Shown piece by piece: positions 1 to 5,289 of a DNA stretch of 5,289 bases; positions within the stretch are counted from its first letter, which is position 1, and each line of letters begins with the position of its first letter. The position numbers were made by a program, and so were the translations under genes. This DNA is from Lentisphaerota bacterium (GTDB taxonomy: Bacteria > Verrucomicrobiota > Kiritimatiellia > RFP12 > UBA3636): positions 1 through 5,289 of the forward strand of contig JAAZFF010000051.1 in NCBI GenBank assembly GCA_012511845.1, written 5' to 3'. Below the pieces are notes generated by a model that saw only the letters and a list, made by a program, of their open reading frames with translations, did no database searches and was not told the DNA's origin.

Positions 1-378
1 GCTTTGACCTTCGATGTTGTAAATAGAGAAGGCAACTATATTGGCGGGGTAATTGCTCCCGGGCTGCCATTGATGACGCGATACCTCCATGAAAAAACGG
101 CGCAGTTACCGTTGGTGGAGCTGGGGGGCAAAATTCCTGCGCGTGGCGACTCTACTGAGAATGCGATGGTTATTGGAGCCAAGATCGGTCACCGCGGTAT
201 GGTCAGAGAAATTTTCCATCATATATGCGATACGACAGGAAGTGAAACCTTCCTTTGTGCCACAGGAGGTTATGCTGAGTGGGCTCTTGAGGGAATAGGT
301 ATTGACTGCGTAATAGAAAAGGATTTGACTCTTTATGGACTGGGGGAAATATATGATTTTTCCATTAAACAGAAGTGA
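1..378 (+). CDS. coaX: Type III pantothenate kinase, 3' part (5' end outside window)
   Basis: This enzyme phosphorylates pantothenate with ATP, the first step of coenzyme A synthesis, in the cytoplasm. The visible 125 residues are the C-terminal half of a protein usually about 250-260 residues long. Reading in frame from base 1, one sees TFDVV (residues 3-7, the end of the conserved T-x-T-F-D segment), GGVIAPG (15-21), an ST-E-AM-x-G segment (51-59) that matches the family's helix after the substrate loop, ATGG (87-90, the adenosine-binding motif) and DLTLYGL (108-114), the typical C-terminal signature. The TTG at base 4 is an internal leucine, not a start, because the conserved fold continues upstream. 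The N-terminal phosphate-binding DxGNT motif is outside the window, so catalytic completeness cannot be judged. It is followed at once by the M20 peptidase gene in the same direction. The family call is firm. Confidence 0.93.
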   Translation, partial: ALTFDVVNREGNYIGGVIAPGLPLMTRYLHEKTAQLPLVELGGKIPARGDSTENAMVIGAKIGHRGMVREIFHHICDTTGSETFLCATGGYAEWALEGIGIDCVIEKDLTLYGLGEIYDFSIKQK

Positions 379-382
379 ATTT

Positions 383-1768
383 ATGAAAAATACAGAAATT
401 GAAAATATGGCAGAAAAATGGTTTGAAGCGAATATAAATGATGTAAATGCGAATTGGTTTGACTTGTTGCGTTTTAAAACTGTGGGGACAGACCTTGCAT
501 ATCTCGACGAGTGCAGGAAGTGTGTTGCATGGCTTGAAGATTGGCTGGCGGCAAATGGGTTCAGTATAGAAACACTGGGACCGAAAGAGGCTCCGCAAAT
601 TATTTATGCTGTTCGTAAAGGTGAGAGTGATGGCACGGCTTTGTTTTACGGTCATTATGATGTTCAGCCTGCTGATGTTGAGGAGGGTTGGAATACAGAC
701 CCCTGGGAGCCTGTTATTGAAAATGGTCGTGTTTATGCAAGGGGAGCGCAGGATAATAAGGGGCAGGTGTGGGCGTCACTTCAATCAATAAAGGCATGCA
801 TAGACAGTGGTGTACCTCTTCCGGATTTGAAGATAGTCCTTGAAGGTCAGGAAGAGTCTGGCTCCGATCAATTGATCATACTTTTAGAAAAGGAACCTGA
901 GCGCTTTAAAGCCGATGTGGTAATTGTTTGCGACACATCAATGATGGAAGGGTACAGACCGGTAATAATTGCCGGCCTCAGAGGGGTGTCAAGCATTTCC
1001 CTGCGTCTTGATGGACCGGACTACGATCTGCATTCCGGCTCACATGGGGGGCTGGCACCGAATCCGGCAACAGTGCTTGCAAAGATGGTTTCGGGAATGT
1101 TTAATCAGGATGGTTCTATAGCTGTTGAGGGTTTTCTTGATGAGGTGAAACCTCCAACAGAGGCGGAGATCAACCTGGCAATGTCGGAGCCGTTTGATGA
1201 AATAGCTTATAAAGCGGAGACGGGGGTGTTGCCGACAGGAGGCACAATCGGAGTACCTCCTGAGATACGAGGCGCTCTTCTTCCGACAATTGATGTTAAT
1301 GGTTTTCATAGCGGCTATGGAGGACCGGGTGGAAAAACTATCATACCGGCTTATGCAGAAGTAAAGTTGTCGATGAGAACTGTTTCAGGTCAAGATCCGC
1401 ACAAATGCATTGATTCTGTACGTAAACATTTTGAGAGTCGTGTGCCTGATGGAATGAGAATTTCTGTTGCAGACAGTTTTCCCGGAAAACCTGCTTTCAA
1501 GGTTGCCGTAGATTCTCCATTCGTTATAAAGGCGAGGCAAATTTTATCTGCCATGCATCCTGATGGTTGTGCAATCAAATATGATGGAGCCTCAATCCAT
1601 GTTGTGGGTACGCTGTCTGAGATAAGCGAAGGTGATACGGTGTTGGCTGGATTCGGTTTGAGTGAGGACAGAATTCACGGAGCTAACGAGTCGTTTTCAT
1701 TTAAACAATTTAAAATGTGTTTTGACTATACAGTAAAATTCCTCTCGGAGATTGGGAAAGAAATTTAA
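383..1768 (+). CDS. M20 family metallopeptidase (dipeptidase, carnosinase/CPG2-like)
   Basis: A cytoplasmic di-zinc hydrolase expected to cleave dipeptides or related N-acyl amino acids; the exact substrate cannot be read from sequence. Numbering from the ATG at 383 (461 residues), every M20 catalytic position is present: H91 in GHYDVQP with D93, bridging D124 in GAQDNKGQ, general base E157 and ligand E158 in GQEESGS, D184 in VVIVCDTSM, and H432 in RIHGANE. H217 in LHSGSHGG and R332 in the KLSMR-x-V-x-GQDP stretch belong to the inserted dimerisation domain (about residues 195-370) and fit the CNDP/PepV-like dipeptidase branch. There is no signal peptide. Starts at 335 and 353 are also possible; 353 has a GGGGGA site 5 nt upstream but would overlap coaX by 26 nt. 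I chose 383 because AGAAG lies 7 nt upstream and the N-terminus then has the usual length. The next gene begins 2 nt after the stop. Confidence 0.92.
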   Translation: MKNTEIENMAEKWFEANINDVNANWFDLLRFKTVGTDLAYLDECRKCVAWLEDWLAANGFSIETLGPKEAPQIIYAVRKGESDGTALFYGHYDVQPADVEEGWNTDPWEPVIENGRVYARGAQDNKGQVWASLQSIKACIDSGVPLPDLKIVLEGQEESGSDQLIILLEKEPERFKADVVIVCDTSMMEGYRPVIIAGLRGVSSISLRLDGPDYDLHSGSHGGLAPNPATVLAKMVSGMFNQDGSIAVEGFLDEVKPPTEAEINLAMSEPFDEIAYKAETGVLPTGGTIGVPPEIRGALLPTIDVNGFHSGYGGPGGKTIIPAYAEVKLSMRTVSGQDPHKCIDSVRKHFESRVPDGMRISVADSFPGKPAFKVAVDSPFVIKARQILSAMHPDGCAIKYDGASIHVVGTLSEISEGDTVLAGFGLSEDRIHGANESFSFKQFKMCFDYTVKFLSEIGKEI

Positions 1769-1770
1769 AA

Positions 1771-2637
1771 ATGTCCATAGAACGTTGCATTTATCGAAGT
1801 TATAACCCGAATCGCAAACCGTCGCATCCGTGGCCCAGCTGGCACAATCATACGGGCTCATATCCAAGGTTTTCTTTTTGTCCGACAGCCGGTCTTTCTA
1901 TAGCCCGGTATGAGCGGGAGCTGAGAGAAAATCCTGATGTCTGGGAATGTTTTGCAATAACTGATCATGCCTTCTCCATAGCGATTCCGGATCCTTCAAA
2001 ATGTTGGCCGCACAACTGGTATGAAGATGAGTCTATACCCGACTTTTTCAGGGAAACAGGGGCGACAGCGTCGCGAATCAAATCTTACAGGGACTTTTGC
2101 AAATCATTCTCAGATGGAAACAATTTTTTTTCCGGGATTGAAATAGAAGTCAATCTCAATGGACGTATGGCGTTGACTGCAGAGGAGATGGACGGATATG
2201 ACTTGATTGTAGGCTCCATACACCATAATCCAGGAGCACCGGAAGATTGGGTTGAGCGACATTTTTTCCAGTTTAAACGTGCCCTTTCGCTTCCGTGCGA
2301 TATAATAGGGCATCCGATTAGGCATATGAATGCCCACTCATCAAAGGAAAATCCATTGCCTCGTGAACTGATAGACGAAACTCTGGATTTGGTAAAAGAA
2401 GCCGTCGTTGCTATCGAGATCAATGCGCACTATCAGCAACTGCATGATAATGTCTTGTTGCTGCAGGGTGCATATGAACGAGATATTGAGATAGCTTTTT
2501 CAATGGATCTGCATTATCCCGAGGAGTTCGGAAACTGGCGCTACTTTGAAGATGTGGTTGAGTTGTCCGAAATCCGGTATTCTGATTTGAAGCTTTTCAA
2601 GCCGAAGCGCCGGGCTTCTCCAGGGGAAATATCATGA
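1771..2637 (+). CDS. PHP-domain metal-dependent phosphoesterase (histidinol-phosphatase-like)
   Basis: A 288-residue PHP-domain protein, expected to hydrolyse a phosphate ester with a tri-metal centre in the cytoplasm. The PHP ligands appear in order: H25-N-H27 in WHNHTGS, D65-H66 in AITDHA, E124 (or E126) in GIEIEVN, H151/H152 in VGSIHH, H181 in IIGHPIR, and D246-x-H248 in SMDLHYP. An EINAH segment at 216-220 corresponds to the strand before the last ligand pair. Length fits stand-alone PHP phosphatases such as HisJ-type histidinol phosphatases or YcdX-like proteins, but no histidine biosynthesis gene is visible, so the substrate is open. It is not a DnaE PHP domain, as no polymerase follows. 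The ATG at 1771 lies 2 nt after the M20 stop, with GGGAAAG at 1754-1760 as a ribosome site. Its last 4 bases overlap the start of holB (ATGA), which points to translational coupling. Confidence 0.88.
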   Translation: MSIERCIYRSYNPNRKPSHPWPSWHNHTGSYPRFSFCPTAGLSIARYERELRENPDVWECFAITDHAFSIAIPDPSKCWPHNWYEDESIPDFFRETGATASRIKSYRDFCKSFSDGNNFFSGIEIEVNLNGRMALTAEEMDGYDLIVGSIHHNPGAPEDWVERHFFQFKRALSLPCDIIGHPIRHMNAHSSKENPLPRELIDETLDLVKEAVVAIEINAHYQQLHDNVLLLQGAYERDIEIAFSMDLHYPEEFGNWRYFEDVVELSEIRYSDLKLFKPKRRASPGEIS

Positions 2638-3617
2638 ACGTAGAAGATGCTTTCAAGATTGTAAAACTGGCTTTCGAAAATAAAAGGGTTCCACATGCAT
2701 ACCTTGTTGTGGGATCACCGCGGGAAAGCGGACTTCAGCTGGCAGAAAAAACTGCATCGCTCCTTCTGTGTACTTCGCCAGAAGAGCCTCGTCCGTGTGG
2801 TGAATGCCTGAGTTGTAAAAATGTAATCAGCAGGAACCACTCTGATACCCTTTGGATAGAACCGGAGAGCAGGTCGCGGATCATAACTGTGGGAATAATG
2901 CGCGATATACTTTTACCGTGGGCAGAGAAGGGGTCATATACCGGGGGATGGAAGATATGTATAATCCTTTTTGCTGACAGACTTCACGAATCTGCAGCAA
3001 ATGCTTTTCTGAAAACACTTGAAGAGCCTGCCGAAGAAACCATATTTTTACTTGTGACTGATAATCCCGAGGCATTGCTTCCAACTATAATATCACGTTG
3101 CCAGCAATTGAATCTTAACGTCGGGCGCATACCGCCTGCTGAGCCTTGGCGTACCAAAGTTGCAGAAATAATGTCAACACACTCCAATACATCAGCATTG
3201 CACGTATTGTCTACAGCAGGACAAATGGTTGAACTTTTTGCAGAGATTAAGAAAGTAAGTGAAAAAATTACTAATGAACGAGTCAAGAATATGCGCCAAC
3301 ATGATTTTGATGTAGATGAGGATGTATACACAGCCTGGGTGTCATCCAGGGCAAAAGAAATTCGTTCTTCTGTTTATGAGGCAATTCGCGACTGGTTCAG
3401 GGATGTAATGGTTCAATGCAACATTTTAGAAGATGAGTCTGATGTGCCTTTGTTCTTTCCGGAATACAAAGAGGTAACATCCCAATTGGCAGGTAAAATC
3501 GAGCCGCTGCGGGCAGTTCAAAACCTTAATATGGTCGACAGTATGGAAAGACAGCTGGAACATCGCAATATGCGGGAAGATTTTGTTTTTTCGTACTGGT
3601 TTACCTGGCTGAAATAG
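2634..3617 (+). CDS. holB: DNA polymerase III subunit delta' (clamp loader)
   Basis: The delta' subunit is part of the clamp-loader complex that places the beta sliding clamp on primed DNA. The 327 residues match the usual length (about 330). The N-terminal AAA+ domain shows HAYLVVG (21-27) followed by a degenerate P-loop, GSPRESG, lacking the lysine, as is normal for this non-ATPase subunit. A zinc module with C46, C55, C58 and C61 has the C-x8-C-x2-C-x2-C spacing of the family. The box around ADRLHESAANAFLKTLEEP (114-132) is diagnostic, and S154-R155-C156 supplies the arginine-finger SRC motif. The C-terminal third (about 200-327) is divergent, as usual. The ATG at 2634 overlaps the preceding PHP stop by 4 nt and has AGGGGA 6 nt upstream, so it is probably translated by coupling. 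It is the last gene of the operon in this window. I see no convincing terminator directly after it. Confidence 0.93.
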   Translation: MNVEDAFKIVKLAFENKRVPHAYLVVGSPRESGLQLAEKTASLLLCTSPEEPRPCGECLSCKNVISRNHSDTLWIEPESRSRIITVGIMRDILLPWAEKGSYTGGWKICIILFADRLHESAANAFLKTLEEPAEETIFLLVTDNPEALLPTIISRCQQLNLNVGRIPPAEPWRTKVAEIMSTHSNTSALHVLSTAGQMVELFAEIKKVSEKITNERVKNMRQHDFDVDEDVYTAWVSSRAKEIRSSVYEAIRDWFRDVMVQCNILEDESDVPLFFPEYKEVTSQLAGKIEPLRAVQNLNMVDSMERQLEHRNMREDFVFSYWFTWLK

Positions 3618-3680
3618 ATTGCCTGAATTATAAAACTCGGCAAACATTAAATATCCGGTTTCTCATGGTCGAGTACGGAA

Positions 3681-3710
3681 AACGTGTACCGCTTCGCTAT
3701 GAACGTGTAC
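3681..3710. repeat. AACGTGTAC direct repeat, 21-bp period
   Basis: The 9-base word AACGTGTAC occurs at 3681-3689 and 3702-3710, exactly 21 bp (about two helical turns) apart. A related GAGTACGG precedes it at 3671-3678. The spacing would put both copies on the same face of the helix, which suits a protein-binding pair, but membership of a dispersed repeat family is equally likely. Confidence 0.6.
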
Positions 3711-3727
3711 GATCTCCCGGCAGACAC

Positions 3728-3750
3728 GGCGGTTTGCGGAGAAACTCGCC
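3728..3750. repeat. Imperfect inverted repeat (GGCGGTTT / AAACTCGCC)
   Basis: GGCGGTTT (3728-3735) pairs with AAACTCGCC (3742-3750) with one bulged T and a 6-nt loop. No T-tract follows on either side, so it does not look like an intrinsic terminator; it is probably part of the repeat mosaic. Confidence 0.45.
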
Positions 3751-3797
3751 CTACCTTCCCCAGTATGCGGGCACAGACGGTGCTGTCAAGTCCTGCC

Positions 3798-3825
3798 CAC
3801 TAACCACTGCACACTGACCGCTGCC
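3798..3825. repeat. 7-bp tandem repeat, four copies (CACTGAC-like)
   Basis: Exact 7-bp phasing gives CACTAAC, CACTGCA, CACTGAC and CGCTGCC at 3798, 3805, 3812 and 3819. The preceding TCCTGCC (3791-3797) may be a decayed fifth copy. Seven is not a multiple of three and no gene reads through it, so this is a non-coding degenerate microsatellite. Confidence 0.65.
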
Positions 3826-3849
3826 CGGCTTGCCGGACCTTCTGCTGTT

Positions 3850-3870
3850 CCCAGGCAGTAAGCCCAGGCA
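3850..3870. repeat. CCCAGGCA direct repeat, 13-bp period
   Basis: CCCAGGCA occurs at 3850-3857 and again at 3863-3870. A shorter CCAGG follows at 3876-3880, directly before the 9-bp tandem tract, again spaced about 12-13 bp from the last copy. Confidence 0.5.
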
Positions 3871-3879
3871 TTTCACCAG

Positions 3880-3915
3880 GGTCAATGTGGTCAATAGGGT
3901 CATTAAAGTCAAATC
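3880..3915. repeat. 9-bp tandem repeat, four copies (GGTCAATRN)
   Basis: Four units in perfect 9-bp register: GGTCAATGT (3880), GGTCAATAG (3889), GGTCATTAA (3898) and AGTCAAATC (3907). GTCA is invariant in all four, and divergence increases towards the right. Read on the minus strand the units give TTGACC or TTGACT words resembling -35 boxes. I take this as a degenerate minisatellite in the spacer. Confidence 0.7.
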
Positions 3916-3943
3916 CCGAATCTCGAGCTCGAAGTCCGAAGGC

Positions 3944-3971
3944 AAAGGTAAAAGTAAAAGTTTATACTTTT
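3944..3971. repeat. 6-bp tandem repeat (AAAAGT) ending in an inverted copy
   Basis: AAAGGT (3944), AAAAGT (3950) and AAAAGT (3956) are in tandem; after a TTAT spacer the reverse complement ACTTTT follows at 3966-3971. This looks like the left arm and centre of a longer palindrome whose right arm has been lost. The A-rich tract could also bend the DNA upstream of the next promoter. Confidence 0.6.
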
Positions 3972-4000
3972 CTGTTGTGTTTGTAGCGTCGTATATGTTT

Positions 4001-4015
4001 AACTGTAGCGCAGTT
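4001..4015. promoter_or_regulatory. Small inverted repeat, possible operator
   Basis: AACTG-(5)-CAGTT is a 15-bp dyad located about 24 bp before the candidate -10 box, around where a -35 element would sit. It could be a dimeric regulator site, but a 5-bp dyad this short can arise by chance. Confidence 0.2.
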
Positions 4016-4038
4016 CGGCAAAGTTGTCGGGCATTATT

Positions 4039-4044
4039 TATAAT
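4039..4044 (+). promoter_or_regulatory. Candidate -10 box of the exported-protein gene
   Basis: A perfect TATAAT lies in an AT-rich stretch 22 bp before the ATG at 4066. No good -35 hexamer stands at 16-18 bp; the nearest is TTCGGC at 4014-4019, spaced 19. Transcription would begin near 4050, leaving only about 15 nt of leader that begins almost at the Shine-Dalgarno site, so the box may be fortuitous. An alternative TATACT lies at 3963-3968. Confidence 0.35.
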
Positions 4045-4053
4045 ATTTTAACC

Positions 4054-4059
4054 AAGGAG
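4054..4059 (+). promoter_or_regulatory. Shine-Dalgarno site deciding the start at 4066
   Basis: AAGGAG sits 6 nt before the ATG at 4066. It selects this ATG over the in-frame ATG at 4024, which has no such site and would put 14 polar and hydrophobic residues ahead of a signal peptide. Confidence 0.8.
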
Positions 4060-4065
4060 CTTATT

Positions 4066-5088
4066 ATGAAGCGTAACCTGTTCTTTATGTCGGCAATTGT
4101 CGCATCATTGTTTATGGTTTTCTCCATATCCGAAACAAAAGCAGCTGATCCCGGCGGAGTGGAATCAGCAAGAAAATATATAACGGCTCTTAACGCGGGG
4201 GAGGGGCTTTCTATTTACTCCATGCTGCCTGCAAGTTATAAAAAGGATGTTTCCGGTATTGTGTCTGCTTTTGCCGCAAAAATGGATCCGGAAATTTGGA
4301 GTGAAGGATTGTCACTTGTTGGCGATCTTGCGGAACTTGCCGGGGCAAAGGCTGATCTCCTTGTTGATATGTCGGCAGACAACGTCCTCTCCATGTCCGG
4401 TGCATCCTTATCGGAAGAAGATGCTGCCGCTGCTAAAATCGAGGCGGTTGATACGATTGCCAAGGTTGCTCCGGAATTAAAACAATTCATCGGCAAGTTA
4501 ACTCTTGATTCGTTGAAAGACGGCAACGTGGAGGAGTTGCTGGGTATGCAGGAGCTGTTGAATATCTCAAAAATAGTGGGAGACACAAAATTTGGAAAAG
4601 AGAAACTCTCAATCCTTGATGTAACCGACGGTTCAGCAGGTTCTGTTCTTGTTTCAGTTAAAAATGTATTTGGAAAGGTTGAAGACACCGAGTTTGTCAA
4701 GGTTGAAGATTCCTGGATTCCCAAAAGCCTTGCTGATGGATGGGCTGACGGTGTTGCTTCCGCCAAAAAAGGAATTGCGGACATGGTGATTGATCAGGCT
4801 ATAAAAAACCAGATCCTTGCAATGGCACCCATGTTTAAAATGGCAATTCAACAGGGGAAAAGTGCGACAACCAAGGAGGAACTTGGACAGGCGTTCATGA
4901 TGCCCATCATGATGATGGCAATGTCCGGCGCTTCCTTTGGAGGAGGCGCTGATGACGCTGATGACGATGATGACTTTGAGTTTACCCCTCCCGTTATGCA
5001 GAGGCAAGCCCCGTCATCCCGTCCTGCGGCACCCCCGGTTCCCATTGCACCTCCCAGACCTGCAACACCGCCAGGTGGAATCAGATAG
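4066..5088 (+). CDS. Exported protein of unknown function, acidic run and Pro/Ala-rich tail
   Basis: I do not recognise a named family. The 340-residue product begins with a clear Sec signal peptide: K2-R3, a hydrophobic core about residues 5-20, and a likely cleavage after A26 (ETKA/ADPG). There is no lipobox cysteine. The mature part has an acidic, Ala- and Leu-rich, mainly helical region (about 30-180), a short predicted beta stretch (181-220) ending in SWIPKSLADGW, then helices to about 275. A Met-rich segment (277-286), a Gly patch (289-294), an Asp run (296-303) and a Pro/Ala tail (308-340) follow, which look disordered. No further membrane span is evident, so a periplasmic or secreted location is likely. 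Wording such as LPASYKKDV and the SWIPKSLADGW stretch is reminiscent of uncharacterised envelope proteins in planctomycete/verrucomicrobial genomes, but this is memory, not a search. It has its own Shine-Dalgarno site and probably its own promoter, and appears monocistronic. Confidence 0.85.
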   Translation: MKRNLFFMSAIVASLFMVFSISETKAADPGGVESARKYITALNAGEGLSIYSMLPASYKKDVSGIVSAFAAKMDPEIWSEGLSLVGDLAELAGAKADLLVDMSADNVLSMSGASLSEEDAAAAKIEAVDTIAKVAPELKQFIGKLTLDSLKDGNVEELLGMQELLNISKIVGDTKFGKEKLSILDVTDGSAGSVLVSVKNVFGKVEDTEFVKVEDSWIPKSLADGWADGVASAKKGIADMVIDQAIKNQILAMAPMFKMAIQQGKSATTKEELGQAFMMPIMMMAMSGASFGGGADDADDDDDFEFTPPVMQRQAPSSRPAAPPVPIAPPRPATPPGGIR

Positions 5089-5111
5089 GTAGATAGCTGA
5101 GGGATAGAATA

Positions 5112-5134
5112 GCCCTCCAAACAATTTGGAGGGC
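5112..5134 (+). terminator. Perfect 10-bp hairpin after the exported-protein gene
   Basis: GCCCTCCAAA and TTTGGAGGGC form a perfect 10-bp stem with a 3-nt CAA loop, starting 24 nt after the stop codon. Its place fits a transcription terminator, but no T-run follows on the + strand or on the - strand. It may therefore act as a U-less terminator, an mRNA 3'-end stabiliser, or simply be part of the palindromic repeat cluster that follows. Confidence 0.45.
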
Positions 5135-5144
5135 ATACTAAACC

Positions 5145-5210
5145 TGGAGGGCGAATGTCCTCATGAGCCACTTCGTATAGTCTGCGGTTCGCCGGGATGC
5201 TCACCCTCCA
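5145..5210. repeat. 66-bp imperfect palindrome (25-nt arms, 16-nt loop)
   Basis: The arm 5145-5169 starts TGGAGGGC and the arm 5186-5210 ends CCCTCCA. Aligned as a + strand RNA, the 25 positions give 16 Watson-Crick pairs, 5 G-U pairs and 4 mismatches; on the - strand only 3 wobbles are available. It does not encode protein. It resembles a dispersed intergenic palindromic element that has drifted by transitions. Confidence 0.6.
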
Positions 5211-5258
5211 TAATGTGAAGGCAGTCTGGCTGTCAGTTAGTGGCTGCAAGCAGGGTAG

Positions 5259-5279
5259 GGACGGCTCTTCGAGCGGTCC
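5259..5279. repeat. 9-bp hairpin with one mismatch
   Basis: GGACGGCTC (5259-5267) pairs with GAGCGGTCC (5271-5279) around a TTC loop, with a single mismatch at the fifth position. It lies at the window's edge, downstream of the large palindrome. No T-tract is visible in the last 10 bases, so a terminator is not supported. Confidence 0.45.
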
Positions 5280-5289
5280 GCAAAACATA

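Larger units (their letters stand above)
3618..4053. other. Gene-free spacer built from short repeats
   Basis: About 450 bp lie between holB and the exported-protein gene, with no credible coding sequence on either strand. The small open frames here translate simple repeats into low-complexity peptides and lack family signatures. The stretch contains at least five separate repeat tracts (listed individually) plus a perfect 10-bp palindrome TCGAGCTCGA at 3923-3932 and a CCGG-CTTG-CCGG hairpin at 3825-3836. Composition changes sharply: 3661-3840 is about 60% G+C by hand count, while roughly 3941-4065 is about 35%. The AT-rich end probably holds the promoter for the next gene. Confidence 0.8.

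Noticed and set aside
2085..2423. Minus-strand 112-codon open frame within the PHP gene
   Set aside because: It is antisense to a gene with all PHP catalytic motifs, and its product has no recognisable motif.
3619..3643. Terminator after holB (TTGCC ... GGCAA)
   Set aside because: The stem is only 5 bp with a long loop and no T-tract, too weak to call.
3798..3915. Possible CRISPR array
   Set aside because: The repeat units are 7 and 9 bp in direct tandem with no unique spacers between them, and there are no cas genes.
3751..3945. 64-codon minus-strand open frame in the spacer
   Set aside because: The Leu/Thr-rich peptide is the translation of the 9-bp tandem repeat. It is more likely a repeat artefact than a gene.
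3830..4051. 73-codon + strand open frame in the spacer
   Set aside because: It reads through the 9-bp and 6-bp tandem repeats, giving a Val/Lys/Ser low-complexity peptide. It has no Shine-Dalgarno site and no conserved motif.
4024..4065. Upstream start (ATG at 4024) for the exported protein
   Set aside because: It lacks a ribosome site and would precede the signal peptide with 14 extra residues; the candidate -10 box also lies downstream of it.
4236..4784. Minus-strand 182-codon open frame inside the exported-protein gene
   Set aside because: It lies wholly antisense to a gene with a signal peptide and a strong ribosome site. Its Ser/Ala/Pro-rich product shows no motif and looks like a shadow of the + strand codon pattern.
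4848..5288. Minus-strand open frame running from the window's right end into the exported-protein gene
   Set aside because: It translates the hairpin repeats and the antisense of the Pro/Asp-rich tail, with no family signature and no ribosome site I can defend.

Overview
The window reads as a moderate-GC bacterial chromosome with all convincing genes on the + strand. The first 3.6 kb is a tightly packed gene run: the 3' part of coaX (type III pantothenate kinase), an M20 metallodipeptidase, a PHP-domain metal-dependent phosphoesterase and holB (DNA polymerase III delta' subunit). Junctions are +4 nt or an overlap (depending on the start chosen), +2 nt and a 4-nt ATGA overlap, so this is very likely one polycistronic transcript whose promoter lies upstream of the window.

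Positions 3618-4065 form a gene-free spacer. It is a mosaic of short repeats: a 9-bp word repeated 21 bp apart, a 7-bp tandem repeat (4 copies), a CCCAGGCA duplication, a 9-bp tandem repeat (4 copies) and a 6-bp tandem repeat ending in an inverted copy. The first part (3661-3840) is about 60% G+C by hand count. The last ~125 bp is about 35% G+C and carries a TATAAT box and a strong Shine-Dalgarno site for the next gene.

Positions 4066-5088 encode a 340-residue exported protein with a clear signal peptide, an acidic run and a Pro/Ala-rich C-terminal tail. I do not recognise a named family. After it, 5089-5289 holds a perfect 10-bp hairpin, a 66-bp imperfect palindrome and a third hairpin, with no gene.

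Lineage: a Gram-negative-type organism is likely. The repeat-laden spacers and the style of the exported protein remind me of Planctomycetota-Verrucomicrobiota-Lentisphaerota/Kiritimatiellota genomes, but that is an impression, not proven here. The genes combine housekeeping functions (CoA synthesis, peptide turnover, replisome clamp loading). I see no phage, transposase, CRISPR or defence module; the part least explained is the repeat architecture flanking the exported protein.
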